From: Roseibium salinum
Lineage (GTDB): Bacteria; Pseudomonadota; Alphaproteobacteria; Rhizobiales; Stappiaceae
Assembly (NCBI RefSeq): GCF_026240905.1
Contig: NZ_JAPEVI010000003.1
Location: 1,612,001-1,676,000 of the forward strand
Length of the DNA stretch: 64,000 nucleotides
Direction: 5' to 3'
Position numbers and translations under genes: made by a program. Positions 17,831 through 26,682 of this stretch are shown one piece after another. The notes below the pieces were generated by a model, which saw only the letters and a program-made list of their open reading frames with translations, did not search any database and had not been told where the DNA came from. How positions within the stretch are numbered: position 1 is the stretch's first letter; the number at the start of each line of letters is the position of its first letter.

Positions 17831-18130
17831 ATGAAAAAAATGCAAGGGAAGTCACTGTCCGTTGAAGAAGCACAGGAAATTGCCACCCAGGCGCTTGTTC
17901 AGCTTAGCGGCGATACGGAGCAGATCGGCCGGTTTCTAGCGTTTTCCGGTATCGGCCCGGACATGATTCGCGAAGCAGCCAGCGAACCCGGCTTTCTGGC
18001 GGGTGTGCTGGAGTTCTACATGATGGATGAGTCGCTCCTGCTCGCCTTTTGCGAGAACGCCGGAATCAGGCCCACGATGATGGCAGCCGCCCGCTACGCA
18101 CTTGCCGGGGGAATGGATGACTACGCGTGA
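17831..18130 (+). CDS. DUF3572 domain-containing protein
   Basis: A 99-residue, mostly helical protein. The family pattern is seen in EEAQEIATQALVQLSGD, RFLAFSGIGPDMIREAA and the C-terminal FCENAGIRPTMMAAARYALAGG. Function is unknown, but it is found next to divK across Rhizobiales, so a cell-cycle link is possible. The next gene (HAD hydrolase) begins inside its last codons at 18117 in another frame, implying coupled translation. Confidence 0.9.
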   Translation: MKKMQGKSLSVEEAQEIATQALVQLSGDTEQIGRFLAFSGIGPDMIREAASEPGFLAGVLEFYMMDESLLLAFCENAGIRPTMMAAARYALAGGMDDYA

Positions 18131-18800
18131 ACCAACGGCAGTCCTGCCCGAGGTACTGGCGCAAATCCGCGCCCTCCCCGGGTCGGATAAGCCGCTGATC
18201 ATCTGCGACGTCGACGAGGTGATCCTGCATATGGTGCTGCATCTGGAGGAGTACCTGCACGCGAACGGACTGATGTTCCTGAAGCATGAGTACCGGCTGA
18301 CGGGGAACATCTGCGGCAAGAGCGACAGGGTCCTCATTTCGTCTGACGACGTGCGCCGGCATCTCCTGATCTTTTTCGACGAGATCTGCCACCGGCAGGA
18401 CATGGTATGCGGAGCCGATGAGGCCCTGCTGCAATTGGCGGCAGACTGGGAGATCGTCCTCCTGACCAACCTGCCGGGCGGTCACAACAAGCCCGCGCGC
18501 GAACAACTGCTGTCGGGCATGGGCATTCCCTATCCCGTCCTCACCAATTCAGGCCCCAAGGGCGGGGCCGTTGCCGCACTCTCGGCAGGCAGGCAAGGAC
18601 CTCTGGTATTCATCGACGACAGTCCGACGAACCATGCGTCGGTCCACGCCTCGTTTCCCTCGGCGGTGCAGGTTCAGTTCGTCGCCGATCCCCGGTTCCG
18701 CACCTCCTTGGCACAGGAAAAGCATATCGATCTCATAACCGGCGATTGGCAGGAGACCGCGGCCTTTATCGGCGCTATTCTGGAAGGATCGACATGCTAG
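18117..18800 (+). CDS. HAD family hydrolase
   Basis: A 227-residue HAD-superfamily protein from ATG 18117, which overlaps the end of the DUF3572 gene; a TTG at 18102 is an alternative. The nucleophile motif is LIICDVDEVIL (residues ~21-31), motif II is VLLTNLP, and the acidic motif is PLVFIDDSPTNHA, so a phosphatase-type site is intact. The C-terminus is odd: the stop codon TAG (18798-18800) lies exactly inside the first bases of a long inverted-repeat element, so the element may have trimmed or replaced the original end of the gene. Confidence 0.83.
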   Translation: MTTREPTAVLPEVLAQIRALPGSDKPLIICDVDEVILHMVLHLEEYLHANGLMFLKHEYRLTGNICGKSDRVLISSDDVRRHLLIFFDEICHRQDMVCGADEALLQLAADWEIVLLTNLPGGHNKPAREQLLSGMGIPYPVLTNSGPKGGAVAALSAGRQGPLVFIDDSPTNHASVHASFPSAVQVQFVADPRFRTSLAQEKHIDLITGDWQETAAFIGAILEGSTC

Positions 18801-19068
18801 GTCGTGGTGAGGATTTAACCATTATGCCGGTTTGCGTGAGATTTGTTCAGGATCAGTCTATGCCGAGGAAGGACATGCCGGGCATATTCGACGAGCATGG
18901 GCCGATCCTGGGCAGATCTCACGCAAATCCCTTCGGGACGAGGCCCATTTCGCCCCTGGACGTCGTTGCGAAATGCTTGAAGTGGGCCACACTGCTGCGC
19001 ATTTCGCGTCTCGCCAGGAACGAAATGGGCCTCGCCGGCACAATGGTTAAATCGTCACCACGACCTAG
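18797..19068. repeat. 272-bp cloverleaf-like palindromic element
   Basis: The outer arms 18797-18830 and 19035-19068 are 34 bp each with 32 matches, starting CTAGGTCGTGGTGA. Inside are two hairpin arms. The first pairs 18831-18854 with 18904-18927 (21/24, the mismatches being G-T wobbles on the + strand). The second pairs 18939-18952 with 19021-19034 (perfect 14 bp) and continues through 18968-18976 with 18999-19007 (perfect 9 bp). The result is a closed stem with two branches. Both outer arms contain TTAACCATT, a CtrA half-site-like word. There is no transposase and no credible ORF. It behaves like a non-autonomous (MITE-like) or cruciform element lodged between the HAD gene and dinB. Confidence 0.8.
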
Positions 19069-19118
19069 ACGCGGAGCGGCTGATTTCTGCTCCGCGCAGT
19101 TCTTGTGAAGCCAGTATC

Positions 19119-20423
19119 TTGACCCAGAGCGCGCCGGAAAATCGAGCCCTTTGCCGGGATTGCGGCATGCGCCTTGGCGCGACCCTCGCCAGATGCGCGT
19201 CTTGCGGCAGTCCGCGTCTCGTCCGCCATCCGGAGCTGGACAGGCTTGCGATCGCTCATATCGATTGCGACGCGTTTTACGCTGCCATCGAAAAACGGGA
19301 CAATCCGGAGCTGCAGGATGTTCCCCTCATCATCGGCGGCGGTCAGCGGGGCGTGGTTTCGACCTGTTGTTACATTGCACGGATCTACGGCGTGCGCTCG
19401 GCCATGCCGATGTTCAAGGCGCTGGAAGCCTGCCCGGATGCCGTGGTCATCAAACCGAACATGGAAAAATACGCAAAGGTCGGCAAGGAGATTCGCGAGC
19501 GCATGCTTGCTCTCACTCCACTGGTGGAACCAATCTCGATTGACGAGGCCTTTCTCGATCTCACCGGCACGCAGCGCTTGCACCACGCGACACCCGCCGA
19601 AACGCTCGCCGGTTTTATCCGGGCCATCGAGAGGGATATCGGCATCACGGCGTCGGTCGGTCTTGCGCCCAACAAGTTCCTGGCAAAGCTTGCCTCGGAC
19701 CTCGAAAAACCCCGCGGTTTTTCTGTCATCGGCGCTGCGGAAGCCAAGGCGGTGCTCGCTGCCATGCCTGTCGGCAGGATCTGGGGCGTGGGGAAGGTCT
19801 TCCAGCAGAAGCTGGAAAGGGACGGCATCAGCACCATCGGCCAGTTGCAGACCGTGGATGCCGCCGATCTTGCCCGCCGTTACGGGTCGATCGGTCTGCG
19901 CCTCGCCCAACTCGCGCAAGGCGAGGACGCGCGTCTGGTCACGCCGGAACGCGGTGCGAAAAGCGTATCGTCGGAAACGACGTTCCGGACCGATATCTCC
20001 AGTTTCCAGACGCTCCGTCCCATCCTGCGGGATCTTTCGGAAAAGGTCTCCGCCCGGCTTAAAAAGTCGGGTCTTTCGGGCCGGGGGATCACCCTTAAGC
20101 TCAAGACGTCCGACTTCAAGACGATCACCCGCGCCCGGCACCTGAGCGATCCGACGCAGCTTGCGGACAAGATCTATTCCGCGGGCGTCGATTTGCTTGA
20201 AAACGAGACCAATGGCCGGAAATTCCGGCTGATCGGCATTGGGGTCAGCGATCTGGAAACGGCGGACCGCGCCGATCCGCGGGACCTTCTGGATCAATCC
20301 GCCGAGCGGCGCAAGAATGCCGAACTCGCAGTCGACCGGCTGCGCGACAAATTCGGCAAATCAGCCATCGAACTCGGCCTGACCCACGTGACCAGAACCG
20401 CCGAGAAGCCCAAGAAAACCTGA
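19119..20423 (+). CDS. dinB: DNA polymerase IV (DinB) with N-terminal zinc ribbon
   Basis: A Y-family translesion polymerase of 434 residues from a TTG start. Residues ~12-35 carry two CxxC pairs (CRDCG and CASCG), an extra zinc-ribbon found in rhizobial DinB proteins and absent from the E. coli enzyme. The palm starts [19 protein letters not shown] with the first catalytic Asp. The [11 protein letters not shown] motif supplies the Asp-Glu pair, and [14 protein letters not shown] is typical. The little-finger domain follows. No C-terminal clamp-binding peptide of the QLxLF type is obvious. The gene stands alone, directly after the palindromic element, which may hold or disrupt its promoter. 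Confidence 0.93.
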   Translation: MTQSAPENRALCRDCGMRLGATLARCASCGSPRLVRHPELDRLAIAHIDCDAFYAAIEKRDNPELQDVPLIIGGGQRGVVSTCCYIARIYGVRSAMPMFKALEACPDAVVIKPNMEKYAKVGKEIRERMLALTPLVEPISIDEAFLDLTGTQRLHHATPAETLAGFIRAIERDIGITASVGLAPNKFLAKLASDLEKPRGFSVIGAAEAKAVLAAMPVGRIWGVGKVFQQKLERDGISTIGQLQTVDAADLARRYGSIGLRLAQLAQGEDARLVTPERGAKSVSSETTFRTDISSFQTLRPILRDLSEKVSARLKKSGLSGRGITLKLKTSDFKTITRARHLSDPTQLADKIYSAGVDLLENETNGRKFRLIGIGVSDLETADRADPRDLLDQSAERRKNAELAVDRLRDKFGKSAIELGLTHVTRTAEKPKKT

Positions 20424-20457
20424 GGGCAGCCGTTCTGCTTCGATATGGGTCCGTACC

Positions 20458-21336
20458 CTAGCGCTGCGGGCAGTCGCCCCTGTCGTAGAGCTCGAGCGCG
20501 GCCATCTTGCCCTTGATGGTGAAGTCACCATAGTCGAGCTTCAACTGACCGCTGATCCCATTCTCGTACAGCCAGAAGGAGAGCTGGTAAACCGGCACCT
20601 GTTCTCCGCTGGCGTCTTCCGCAGTCGGATCGAAATAGGCAACCGTCACCGGCCAGTAGCTGAGCCCTGCGAGCGGTGCTTCGGGGCCGTCGGATCCGGG
20701 CTTGACGGGGCTCATCGCCCGATCACCGATGACCGTGGTCGTCGCATAGACCTTTTCGCCGGTTTCCGCGCCGTCATAGATATCGGCGGCCAGGAAGTGC
20801 ACGCCTTTGTCGGCGGATTCCAGAATGGCGATAAGGTGTTCGGTCGGAAAGAGCACTTCCCTGCCGATCTTGAGGGACTTCTCGGAAGGCTCCTTCAGCT
20901 TGACGGTCTTGGCGCCGGCCGCCGCGTGCGCGGTTCCCCTCGTCTCCTCAACCAGTTTCTGATCCACGAACGTCTTTGAGAGAAACTGATAGCTTTCCGC
21001 CCTCGGCTCTTCGAAGGACGTTGTCTGCAGATCGGTGATCTGGGAACCGCCGCTGGTGTCCTGGAATTGCGTTACGAAGCGGAAATTGACGCTGTAGCCT
21101 TCGCAGGCGTTCCCGGTGAAATCGTAGACCATGCGCCCGTTCAGGCCGGCAATGCCCGACTGCTCCTCCAGTTCGCCGAGTTGCATGTCGTAGACGGCCC
21201 GGTGCGGCACCAGTCGATGGCCGGCTGTCGCGCCGACGGACGCGGCCTGTGCCCCGCCCCACGGTCCGGTGCTCATGACACACGCCAGTAGCACCCCGCA
21301 GACGGCCAGGGACACGGACTTAGGAACGCGCTGCAT
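20458..21336 (-). CDS. eipB: Cell-envelope integrity protein EipB (DUF1849)
   Basis: 292 residues with a signal peptide (VSLAVCGVLLACVMSTGPW, cleavage near AQAA). The mature protein matches DUF1849: LVPHRAVYDMQLGE at the start, GRMVYDFTGNACEGY, then a beta-rich body ending in ELYDRGDCPQR. The two Cys of NACEGY and GDCPQ are placed like the disulfide pair of Brucella EipB, a periplasmic beta-spiral protein needed for envelope integrity and virulence. It is convergent with dinB, with only 34 bases between. Confidence 0.87.
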   Translation of the reverse strand: MQRVPKSVSLAVCGVLLACVMSTGPWGGAQAASVGATAGHRLVPHRAVYDMQLGELEEQSGIAGLNGRMVYDFTGNACEGYSVNFRFVTQFQDTSGGSQITDLQTTSFEEPRAESYQFLSKTFVDQKLVEETRGTAHAAAGAKTVKLKEPSEKSLKIGREVLFPTEHLIAILESADKGVHFLAADIYDGAETGEKVYATTTVIGDRAMSPVKPGSDGPEAPLAGLSYWPVTVAYFDPTAEDASGEQVPVYQLSFWLYENGISGQLKLDYGDFTIKGKMAALELYDRGDCPQR

Positions 21337-21592
21337 CAGTCAAACCTCGTTTTCGTCCAAGCGGCTGGCATTATGCGGCAAACCGAGTGTTTCGATATAG
21401 CGAATAAATGCCTCACGGCTCAACTTTCAAGTTCCCGCTTTATTTCATACAAATCCGCCGGAAGATTGATTTCACAGCAAAACAGTGCCTTCTCTTCCAC
21501 AGTTTCGTTTCCCGGCCGCCGTCGATTTTGGCCTTGTCAGCTATTGGGAATTGCGCCAAGACACCGGGAAGACTTTCAGCTGGAGACGCCAA

Positions 21593-22057
21593 ATGAGCAC
21601 CATTCAATCCCGTTTGTCCGACCTCGGTATCACACTGCCGGATGCGGCAGCTCCCGCAGCCAACTATGTCCCCTTCGTGAAGACCGGCAACCAGCTGTTC
21701 GTTTCAGGTCAGCTGCCGATGGAAGGCGGCAAGATCAGGGTCAGCGGGAAACTCGGAGGTGATCTCGGCGTGGAGGACGGCAAGGCCGCGGCAAAACTGT
21801 GCGCCATCAATCTCCTGGCCCAGGCCAAAGCCGCAACAGGCGACCTGGAGAAGGTGGTCCGGCTCGTCAAGATCGTCGGGTTCGTGAATTCCACCGCCGA
21901 TTTTGGCGATCAGCCGCAGGTGATCAACGGCGCATCGGACTTCCTCGTGGAAGCGATGGGCGACAAGGGCCGTCACGCCCGCTCCGCCGTCAGCGCCGCG
22001 TCCCTGCCCTTTGGGGCCGCTGTAGAGATCGAAGCCATTTTTGAAATCGAAGACTAA
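21593..22057 (+). CDS. RidA family protein (YjgF/UK114 superfamily, TdcF-like)
   Basis: 154 residues from ATG 21593, with GGAG eight bases upstream; the longer open frame has no family match. The fold marks are NYVPFVKTGNQLFVSGQLP and the C-terminal PFGAAVEIEAIFEIED. These proteins deaminate reactive enamine/imine intermediates. This is the longer, rhizobial RidA subgroup (about 150 residues rather than 128), in which the key Arg of the classical subgroup is not evident, so deaminase activity is not assured. It is followed after 59 bases by a glycerophosphodiesterase gene. Confidence 0.88.
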   Translation: MSTIQSRLSDLGITLPDAAAPAANYVPFVKTGNQLFVSGQLPMEGGKIRVSGKLGGDLGVEDGKAAAKLCAINLLAQAKAATGDLEKVVRLVKIVGFVNSTADFGDQPQVINGASDFLVEAMGDKGRHARSAVSAASLPFGAAVEIEAIFEIED

Positions 22058-22116
22058 CTCTTCCCGTCGCGGCACCGGATCGGCCGGTGCCGCCTCTCTT
22101 CAGCAAGACCTTTTCC

Positions 22117-22887
22117 ATGACACCCGAGCTTGATGCCATCTTCGCCCGCCCGATTGCCCATCGCGGCTACCACGACGCCGACAACGGCATCATCGAGAAC
22201 ACCCCGACGGCCATCCGCAGAGCGATCGAGAAGAACTTTGCCATAGAGGTCGATGTCCAGGAAACGGCCGATGGCGAAGCACTCGTCTTTCACGACTATA
22301 CGCTCGACCGGTTGGCGGAAGGCGCGGGGAACGTTATCGGGCAATCCTCCGCGGACCTCGTTCAGGTCCACATGAAAACCGGCACGGACAAATTGTGGCT
22401 GCTGCAGGATCTGTTCGATCTGGTGGACGGCAAGGTGCCGCTCGTCATCGAGATCAAGTCGCACCTGCGCCGGGATGCGCAAGCCGACTTCGTCCGCCAT
22501 GTCACCGACCAGGTCACCGCCTATCGCGGACCGGCCTGCATCAAGACCTTCGATCCGGACATGCTGTCCATTGCCAGGGCCCACAACAGCTCGGTCTTGC
22601 GCGGCATCGTTGCCGATGCTGCTGCCCCCGGGCCGGACTACGGGCTGCACGGCCGCATGGACCGGTTCATCCTGCGCCACATCCTGCATGCGCCGCGCAC
22701 CCGGCCGCATTTCATTTCCTACAGCATCAAGGACCTGCCGATGGCCGGGCCGATCCTGATGCGCTCCCTTTTCAAGCTTCCGTTGATGTGCTGGACGGTC
22801 CGGACGCGGGAACAGCGCGAAAAGGCGGCCCGCTATGCGGACCAGATCGTATTCGAGGGCTTCGACCCGGACAAAGGGCCGGCCTAG
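22117..22887 (+). CDS. Glycerophosphodiester phosphodiesterase family protein
   Basis: 256 residues from ATG 22117. It has the GDPD TIM-barrel with the catalytic His-Arg-Gly (PIAHRGYHDAD) near residue 15, the metal ligands in IEVDVQETADGEALVFHD, and the later VIEIKSH. It probably hydrolyses glycerophosphodiesters released from membrane lipids to glycerol-3-phosphate and an alcohol. No signal peptide, so cytoplasmic, unlike GlpQ. It probably lies in one unit with the RidA and FemAB-like genes, which run in the same direction. Confidence 0.9.
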   Translation: MTPELDAIFARPIAHRGYHDADNGIIENTPTAIRRAIEKNFAIEVDVQETADGEALVFHDYTLDRLAEGAGNVIGQSSADLVQVHMKTGTDKLWLLQDLFDLVDGKVPLVIEIKSHLRRDAQADFVRHVTDQVTAYRGPACIKTFDPDMLSIARAHNSSVLRGIVADAAAPGPDYGLHGRMDRFILRHILHAPRTRPHFISYSIKDLPMAGPILMRSLFKLPLMCWTVRTREQREKAARYADQIVFEGFDPDKGPA

Positions 22888-22979
22888 GATACGGCCCCGG
22901 CGAGGTCAGCGCCTCTTGCGCTGCAAAACAGCAGCGCTACATTTTGATCGTGGTTTCGAACTATGGTTATCTCTGACGC

Positions 22980-24296
22980 ATGACCTCACCCCCCACCAAG
23001 GACAGTCACAACCCGGCAATGCCCGGCGACGGGGACACCGTGTCCTTGCGTTTATTGTCCTCGCTGAAGGACGTGCAGGCAGACGCATGGGACCAGGTGG
23101 CCAATCCGGGTTGGCGCCTGTCCGGACGCGGTCTCCTGCAACGGGACGAATGCTCCGCGGGCCTGAGCGACCTCACCCTCGCTCTTGGCGGCGATGCCGG
23201 TCCGGCCCCGGAAGAAACGCCGTTCAACCCTTTCCTCTCCCACGCTTTTCTTGAGGCGCTGGAGCGAGCGGGCTGCGCCACAAGCTCTACGGGCTGGTTG
23301 CCACGGCATATGCTTCTGGAAGACAGGGCGGGCACGGTTCTGGGCGCAGTGCCGGCTTATCTGAAAAGCCACTCCCAGGGCGAATATGTGTTCGACCACG
23401 GCTGGGCCGACGCGTTCTACCGGGCCGGCGGCGAGTATTATCCCAAGCTTCAGATTTCGGTCCCGTTCACCCCCGCAACCGGCCGCCGGTTCCTGACCGG
23501 ACCGGGGGTCAACCGGGAAGCTGGCCTGCAGGCGCTTGCCGCCGGGCTGGTTCAGGTCTGCCAGCGCACCGGCGCCTCCTCCGTCCATGCGACGTTTCTG
23601 ACCAAAGCCGAATGGGACACGCTGGGAGAACTCGGCTATTTGCGGCGCACGGACCAGCAATTCCACTGGGAAAACAGCGGCTATGACAGCTTTGACGGGT
23701 TCCTGGCGAACCTTGCCTCACGCAAGCGCAAGGCCATCAAGAAGGAGCGGCGCGAGGCGTTGAGCGCAGAGGGGATCGAGGTGGAATGGGTGACCGGCTC
23801 CGATCTGACGGAAGCCCATTGGGACACGTTCTTCACGTTCTACATGGACACCGGCAGCCGCAAATGGGGCCGGCCCTATCTGAACCGCAAGTTCTTCTCG
23901 CTGATCAACGAGCGACTGGCAGACCGCACGCTTCTGGTGCTGGCCAAGCGCAACGGACGCTACATCGCCGGTGCGCTCAACTTCATCGGTTCGGAGACGC
24001 TTTTCGGCCGTCACTGGGGCTGCACCGAGCATCATCCGTTTCTGCATTTCGAGCTGTGCTACTACCAGGCCATCGACTTCGCCATTGCAAGGGGCTTGAA
24101 GCGCGTGGAGGCCGGGGCCCAGGGCGCTCACAAGCTTGCCCGGGGATATTTGCCCACGACCACCTATTCCGCCCACTGGATCGCCCATGAAGGCCTGCAC
24201 GATGCCGTGGCGGATTTTCTCGAACACGAGCGTATTGCCGTCGAGCGCGAGAACGAGGCCCTTGCCGAACACGCCCCTTTCAAGAAGGGCGGCTAA
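22980..24296 (+). CDS. GNAT/FemAB-like protein, COG3146 (peptidoglycan-biosynthesis-like)
   Basis: A 438-residue member of the COG3146/DUF482 family with a double GNAT fold like FemAB transferases. Family text includes NPFLSHAFLEALERAGC, GVLGAVPAYLKSHSQGEYVFDHGWADA-like spacing, NLASRKRKAIKKERR, GRHWGCTEHHPFLHFELCYY and the C-terminal RVEAGAQGAHKLARGY. Proteins of this family are usually described as predicted N-acyl- or aminoacyl-transferases; none has a settled substrate. Cytoplasmic, with no signal peptide. The N-terminal ~45 residues are poorly conserved, so the true start could be a little downstream. Confidence 0.85.
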   Translation: MTSPPTKDSHNPAMPGDGDTVSLRLLSSLKDVQADAWDQVANPGWRLSGRGLLQRDECSAGLSDLTLALGGDAGPAPEETPFNPFLSHAFLEALERAGCATSSTGWLPRHMLLEDRAGTVLGAVPAYLKSHSQGEYVFDHGWADAFYRAGGEYYPKLQISVPFTPATGRRFLTGPGVNREAGLQALAAGLVQVCQRTGASSVHATFLTKAEWDTLGELGYLRRTDQQFHWENSGYDSFDGFLANLASRKRKAIKKERREALSAEGIEVEWVTGSDLTEAHWDTFFTFYMDTGSRKWGRPYLNRKFFSLINERLADRTLLVLAKRNGRYIAGALNFIGSETLFGRHWGCTEHHPFLHFELCYYQAIDFAIARGLKRVEAGAQGAHKLARGYLPTTTYSAHWIAHEGLHDAVADFLEHERIAVERENEALAEHAPFKKGG

Positions 24297-24325
24297 CTCG
24301 TCGAGCTAATCCAGGCTACGGCCCG

Positions 24326-25180
24326 CTATAGGACCAGGCGCATCTCGAATTGCTTGAGAAGCTCTTCCGCCCCTGCCCCGCCCAGAAAGGCGTTGAGACC
24401 TTCCGCCGCCTCATCGACATTCACAAAGTTCAGTTGCTCCCCTCGCGTTCGTGTGGCGAGCTCGCTCAGCAGGGCTTTTCCGAGGCCGCGCCGGCGATGG
24501 TCGCGGTGCACCGCAAGCTGGGCAACCGCGCCATCCTCGAAAGCCGCCGCCCAGCCCAGAAGCCGGCCATTGTGCCGCGCGCCGACCAGATGCACGTCAG
24601 GGCTCAAGGCGATCATTGCAGAGCGGCTGTTTTGCGGAGTGGGTTCGGTATCGAAATAGGCGCCTTCGTCTGCGGGAAGCTCGTCTATTTCCAGCATTCC
24701 GATCGACCATCGACCTGAATTCGCCTCCTGCAGGGCGGCCTTCTGCAATTTGTAGACGCGCAAAGTGCGATGGCGCTGAAATTCCAACTTCTCATAAGCG
24801 CTGACGGCCTTGGCATTGGTCGTGATCACTTCCAATTGCAGCCCGCTCGCCGCCTCCGCACGCTGGACATCCAGAACCGCTTCCAGGAGCCCGCGCGACA
24901 AACCTTTCCGGCGGTGCGCCGGATCTGTGCCGACCGACAGGGTGTAAGCCCTGCTGCCATACCGCCGGTCCGGTGGACTTGAAAACCAGAACGCAGCCAC
25001 ACGTCCGTCCTTCAGAGCCACAAAGGAGTGCCGCGCCGAAAACCCGCGCTGACGCTGAAACTGCGAAAACCGGCTTTCGCTCATGTGCATGGGAACGAGA
25101 TAGTCGGAGAACGCGGTGTTCATGGCCGCGCACAAGTCCTGCGGGCTCACGCCCCGGCAATCCGTGATCCGATAGCTCAT
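24326..25180 (-). CDS. Tandem GNAT acetyltransferase
   Basis: 284 residues containing two GNAT domains. The first has the acetyl-CoA loop VGTDPAHRRKGLSRGLLE near residues 86-103; the second has LAVHRDHRRRGLGKALLSEL near 220-240. Both loops keep the R/Q-x-x-G-x-G/A pattern, so both may bind acetyl-CoA, although in tandem GNATs one half is often structural. The N-terminal text TAFSDYLVPMHM is typical of this subgroup. The substrate is unknown. It follows the small monooxygenase gene on the same strand across a hairpin. Confidence 0.83.
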   Translation of the reverse strand: MSYRITDCRGVSPQDLCAAMNTAFSDYLVPMHMSESRFSQFQRQRGFSARHSFVALKDGRVAAFWFSSPPDRRYGSRAYTLSVGTDPAHRRKGLSRGLLEAVLDVQRAEAASGLQLEVITTNAKAVSAYEKLEFQRHRTLRVYKLQKAALQEANSGRWSIGMLEIDELPADEGAYFDTEPTPQNSRSAMIALSPDVHLVGARHNGRLLGWAAAFEDGAVAQLAVHRDHRRRGLGKALLSELATRTRGEQLNFVNVDEAAEGLNAFLGGAGAEELLKQFEMRLVL

Positions 25181-25231
25181 AATCAGCAGTGGTGTTGGGG
25201 ATCCTTGCCGGACCCGATTTCAGGGCAGGAG

Positions 25232-25255
25232 CCGGGCGCGGCAAGCGGCGCCCGG
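25232..25255 (-). terminator. Hairpin between monooxygenase and GNAT genes
   Basis: CCGGGCGC (25232-25239) pairs with GCGCCCGG (25248-25255), an 8-bp GC stem 40 bp beyond the stop of the upstream minus-strand gene. No T tract, so only a possible terminator. Confidence 0.4.
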
Positions 25256-25295
25256 TCTGGGAGTCTGCGCAGGCCAGATCGCAATGCGGCGCCTG

Positions 25296-25613
25296 TCAGT
25301 AGGTGTCGGCCACGTCGTACATGACCGGTTCGAAGCTCTTGCACAGCGCGCTGATGCGCCGGTTGCGCTCGCGCATCTCTGCTGAACGCAACATCGCCAG
25401 GAAATCCTCGCGCTTGCGCCATTGCGAGTAGTTGGCGATGCGGGTCTGCGCGTCATTCACGTGGAGACCGGCTCCGATGAAGCCCGGCTGGTGCTGAATG
25501 AAATTCTCGTAGGCGTCCTTGAGTTCTTCCAGCAGGTCGAAACATGTTCCCGGTGTCATTTCGAAGGTGGTGATGACTGTCTGACAATCGGCGTCACTGG
25601 AAATTTCGGGCAT
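25296..25613 (-). CDS. Antibiotic biosynthesis monooxygenase (ABM)-fold protein
   Basis: 105 residues from the ATG at 25613, which has GGAGGAGAG directly upstream; the longer frame is not supported. It has the ferredoxin-like ABM fold: CFDLLEELKDAYENFI helix, QPGFIGAGLHVN, RIANYSQWRKREDFLAML. These small dimeric proteins include cofactor-free monooxygenases, heme-degrading enzymes and many of unknown role. No heme-ligand pattern of the IsdG type is clear. It is divergent from the ureidoglycine aminohydrolase gene. Confidence 0.78.
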   Translation of the reverse strand: MPEISSDADCQTVITTFEMTPGTCFDLLEELKDAYENFIQHQPGFIGAGLHVNDAQTRIANYSQWRKREDFLAMLRSAEMRERNRRISALCKSFEPVMYDVADTY

Positions 25614-25761
25614 GGCTCTCCTCCTCTGCCGCATGCCGGGAGGCTGGCACGTTTTTTCGGCTCCGGCAACATGGCACGGAACCTGTCCGGATTGAATTGC
25701 ATTGCGCCGGCCCACGCGCCGTCCTTAAACTTGCAGACAGATCCAGGCTCGGGAACGTTCC

Positions 25762-26589
25762 ATGACGTCGTCTTCCTACTACTTCCCCCAGGGCGGGCAC
25801 CCGCCGCAAACACAGCTGCTGACGGACCGCGCGGTCTTCACCGAGGCCTATGCGGTGATCCCGAAAGGATCGATGCGCGACATCGTCACCAGCTATCTGC
25901 CGTTCTGGGAGAGAACCCGGCTCTGGGTCCTATCGCGGCCCCTCTCCGGATTTGCGGAAACCTTCTCCCAATACATCATGGAAGTGCAGCCGGGCGGCGG
26001 CAGTCAGAAGCCGGAGACCGACGTTCAGGCCGAGGGGGTCCTGTTCGTGGTTGATGGCAGCCTGACCCTGGTGATCGAAGGCGATCTTCATCTGTTGGAG
26101 GAAGGCGGATATGCCTACCTGCCCGCCGGCTGCCGCTGGACCTTGAAGAACGAAAGCAGCGGGCCTGTGCGGTTTCACTGGATCCGCAAAGCCTATGAAG
26201 CCGTGGAGGGCCTTTCCAGGCCACCGGCTTTCGTAACCAACGAAAACGAGATTACCCCGGTCGCCATGCCGGGCACGGACGGCAAATGGGCCACCACGCG
26301 CTTCGTGGATCCTGACGACCTGCGTCACGACATGCACGTGACCATCGTCACGTTCGAACCCGGTGCCGTCATTCCCTTCGCCGAAACACATGTGATGGAG
26401 CACGGGCTCTATGTGCTGGAGGGCAAGGCCGTCTACAGGCTCAACCAGGACTGGGTGGAGGTGGAAGCCGGAGACTACATGTGGCTGCGCGCCTTTTGTC
26501 CGCAGGCCTGCTACGCCGGCGGACCGGGAAGATTCCGCTATCTGCTGTACAAGGACGTCAACCGTCATATGAAACTGGGCCAGGTCTGA
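25762..26589 (+). CDS. allE: (S)-ureidoglycine aminohydrolase
   Basis: A bicupin of 275 residues. It hydrolyses (S)-ureidoglycine, formed from allantoate, to (S)-ureidoglycolate and ammonia. The family N-terminus YAVIPKGSMRDIVTSYLP is present. The C-terminal cupin carries the Mn-binding set in VIPFAETHVMEHGLYVLEG (E, H, H) and the later QACYAGG. The N-terminal cupin lacks metal ligands, as expected. No other allantoin pathway gene is in the window, so it works as a stand-alone gene or with enzymes encoded elsewhere. Confidence 0.9.
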   Translation: MTSSSYYFPQGGHPPQTQLLTDRAVFTEAYAVIPKGSMRDIVTSYLPFWERTRLWVLSRPLSGFAETFSQYIMEVQPGGGSQKPETDVQAEGVLFVVDGSLTLVIEGDLHLLEEGGYAYLPAGCRWTLKNESSGPVRFHWIRKAYEAVEGLSRPPAFVTNENEITPVAMPGTDGKWATTRFVDPDDLRHDMHVTIVTFEPGAVIPFAETHVMEHGLYVLEGKAVYRLNQDWVEVEAGDYMWLRAFCPQACYAGGPGRFRYLLYKDVNRHMKLGQV

Positions 26590-26682
26590 CGCCTCCCCAC
26601 GACTTCAGAAATTGAGTCCGGCATCATCGCTATCTCATTGGGATTAAAGACGGAGAAGGCTCGGTCAACCGTCCGATCGTCC

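Noticed and set aside
18746..19108. Short open frames inside the palindromic element
   Set aside because: They are low-complexity, lie in both strands of an inverted repeat and have no ribosome site.
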